A stretch of DNA of 5,709 nt from NCBI GenBank assembly GCA_049794535.1, contig JBARCX010000429.1:1-5709 (forward strand), given 5' to 3'. The notes under the pieces are model-generated. The model had not been told where the DNA came from. It did not search any database and was given only the letters and a program-made list of their open reading frames with translations. This DNA comes from JBARCX01 sp049794535 (GTDB taxonomy: Bacteria; Pseudomonadota; Gammaproteobacteria; Xanthomonadales; Rhodanobacteraceae). The translations under genes and the position numbers were made by a program. Positions 5,669 to 5,709 of the stretch are shown one piece after another; within the stretch, counting starts at the first letter, position 1; every line of letters begins with the position of its first letter.

Positions 5669-5709
5669 ATGAGCACTATAACCATTGGCGTAGATCTGGC
5701 GAAGAGCGT
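5669..5709 (+). CDS. IS110/IS1111-family transposase, first 13 codons (3' truncated by window)
   Basis: ATG 5669 is preceded by GAGGAAG (5657-5663) at a spacing of 5 bases. The visible residues are MSTITIGVDLAKS, the typical start of IS110-family DEDD transposases: the first strand of the RuvC-like domain with the first catalytic acid, Asp9, in the GVDLAK motif. These enzymes act as RNA-guided DNA recombinases with a RuvC-like domain and a C-terminal domain carrying a catalytic Ser; only the first of these is touched here. Whether the gene is intact cannot be judged from the window. Confidence 0.85.
   Translation, partial: MSTITIGVDLAKS

Larger units (their letters stand above)
5585..5709 (+). 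mobile_element. Left end of an IS110/IS1111-family insertion sequence (partial)
   Basis: The element is recognised by its transposase N-terminus and the structured leader before it. The exact left boundary is not visible: it must lie left of the inverted repeat at 5594 and, if the terminator belongs to the host lipoprotein gene, right of about 5584. That makes the left non-coding end only about 75-85 bp. A short left end is expected for the IS1111 branch, whose guide (seek/bridge) RNA is encoded downstream of the transposase, rather than for IS110 proper, where it lies in a longer left end. Sub-branch assignment is inference. The family normally lacks conventional terminal inverted repeats and target duplications, so none are expected here. 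Confidence 0.7.

Overview
The window reads as a chromosomal segment of a moderately GC-rich gammaproteobacterium. Gene content and protein style (RecQ close to the E. coli form, a YbaL-type antiporter, a Cys-less alkyltransferase-like protein, a BamE-like lipoprotein) fit the Xanthomonadales, perhaps Rhodanobacteraceae such as Dyella, Luteibacter or Rhodanobacter. The taxonomic placement is inference from protein style alone; no rRNA or other diagnostic marker is present.

Left part (1-2600): a partial gene of unknown function leaves the window leftward. A 150-bp divergent intergenic region separates it from two rightward DNA-repair genes: a small alkyltransferase-like (ATL) protein in which the reactive Cys is replaced by Trp and the following His by Phe, then a full-length RecQ helicase 65 bp downstream. 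The two probably form a repair operon: ATL flags O6-alkylguanine lesions for nucleotide excision repair, and RecQ unwinds recombination and replication intermediates.

Centre (2738-4444): a complete CPA2-family cation:proton antiporter of the YbaL/Kef type, with an integral-membrane exchanger domain followed by a cytosolic RCK (TrkA-N) nucleotide-binding domain. It has its own ribosome binding site and a 137-bp upstream gap, so it is probably transcribed separately.

Right part (4445-5709): a gene-poor stretch holding one probable small leftward gene of unknown function (GTG start), with an in-frame short ORF just upstream of it. Then comes a secreted BamE/SmpA-like lipoprotein with a perfect Shine-Dalgarno and a very strong bidirectional intrinsic terminator with a 16-bp perfect stem. 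Directly beyond that terminator begins the left end of an IS110/IS1111-family insertion sequence, of which only the non-coding leader and the first 13 codons of the transposase are inside the window. The leader carries an 11-bp inverted repeat whose right arm contains the transposase ribosome binding site, enclosing two smaller hairpins. This is the most unusual structure in the window.

I see no rRNA, tRNA, CRISPR array or complete mobile element, and no convincing new multi-gene system. The items most worth following are the structured IS leader beside the terminator, the PWFR variant of ATL, and the orphan small gene.
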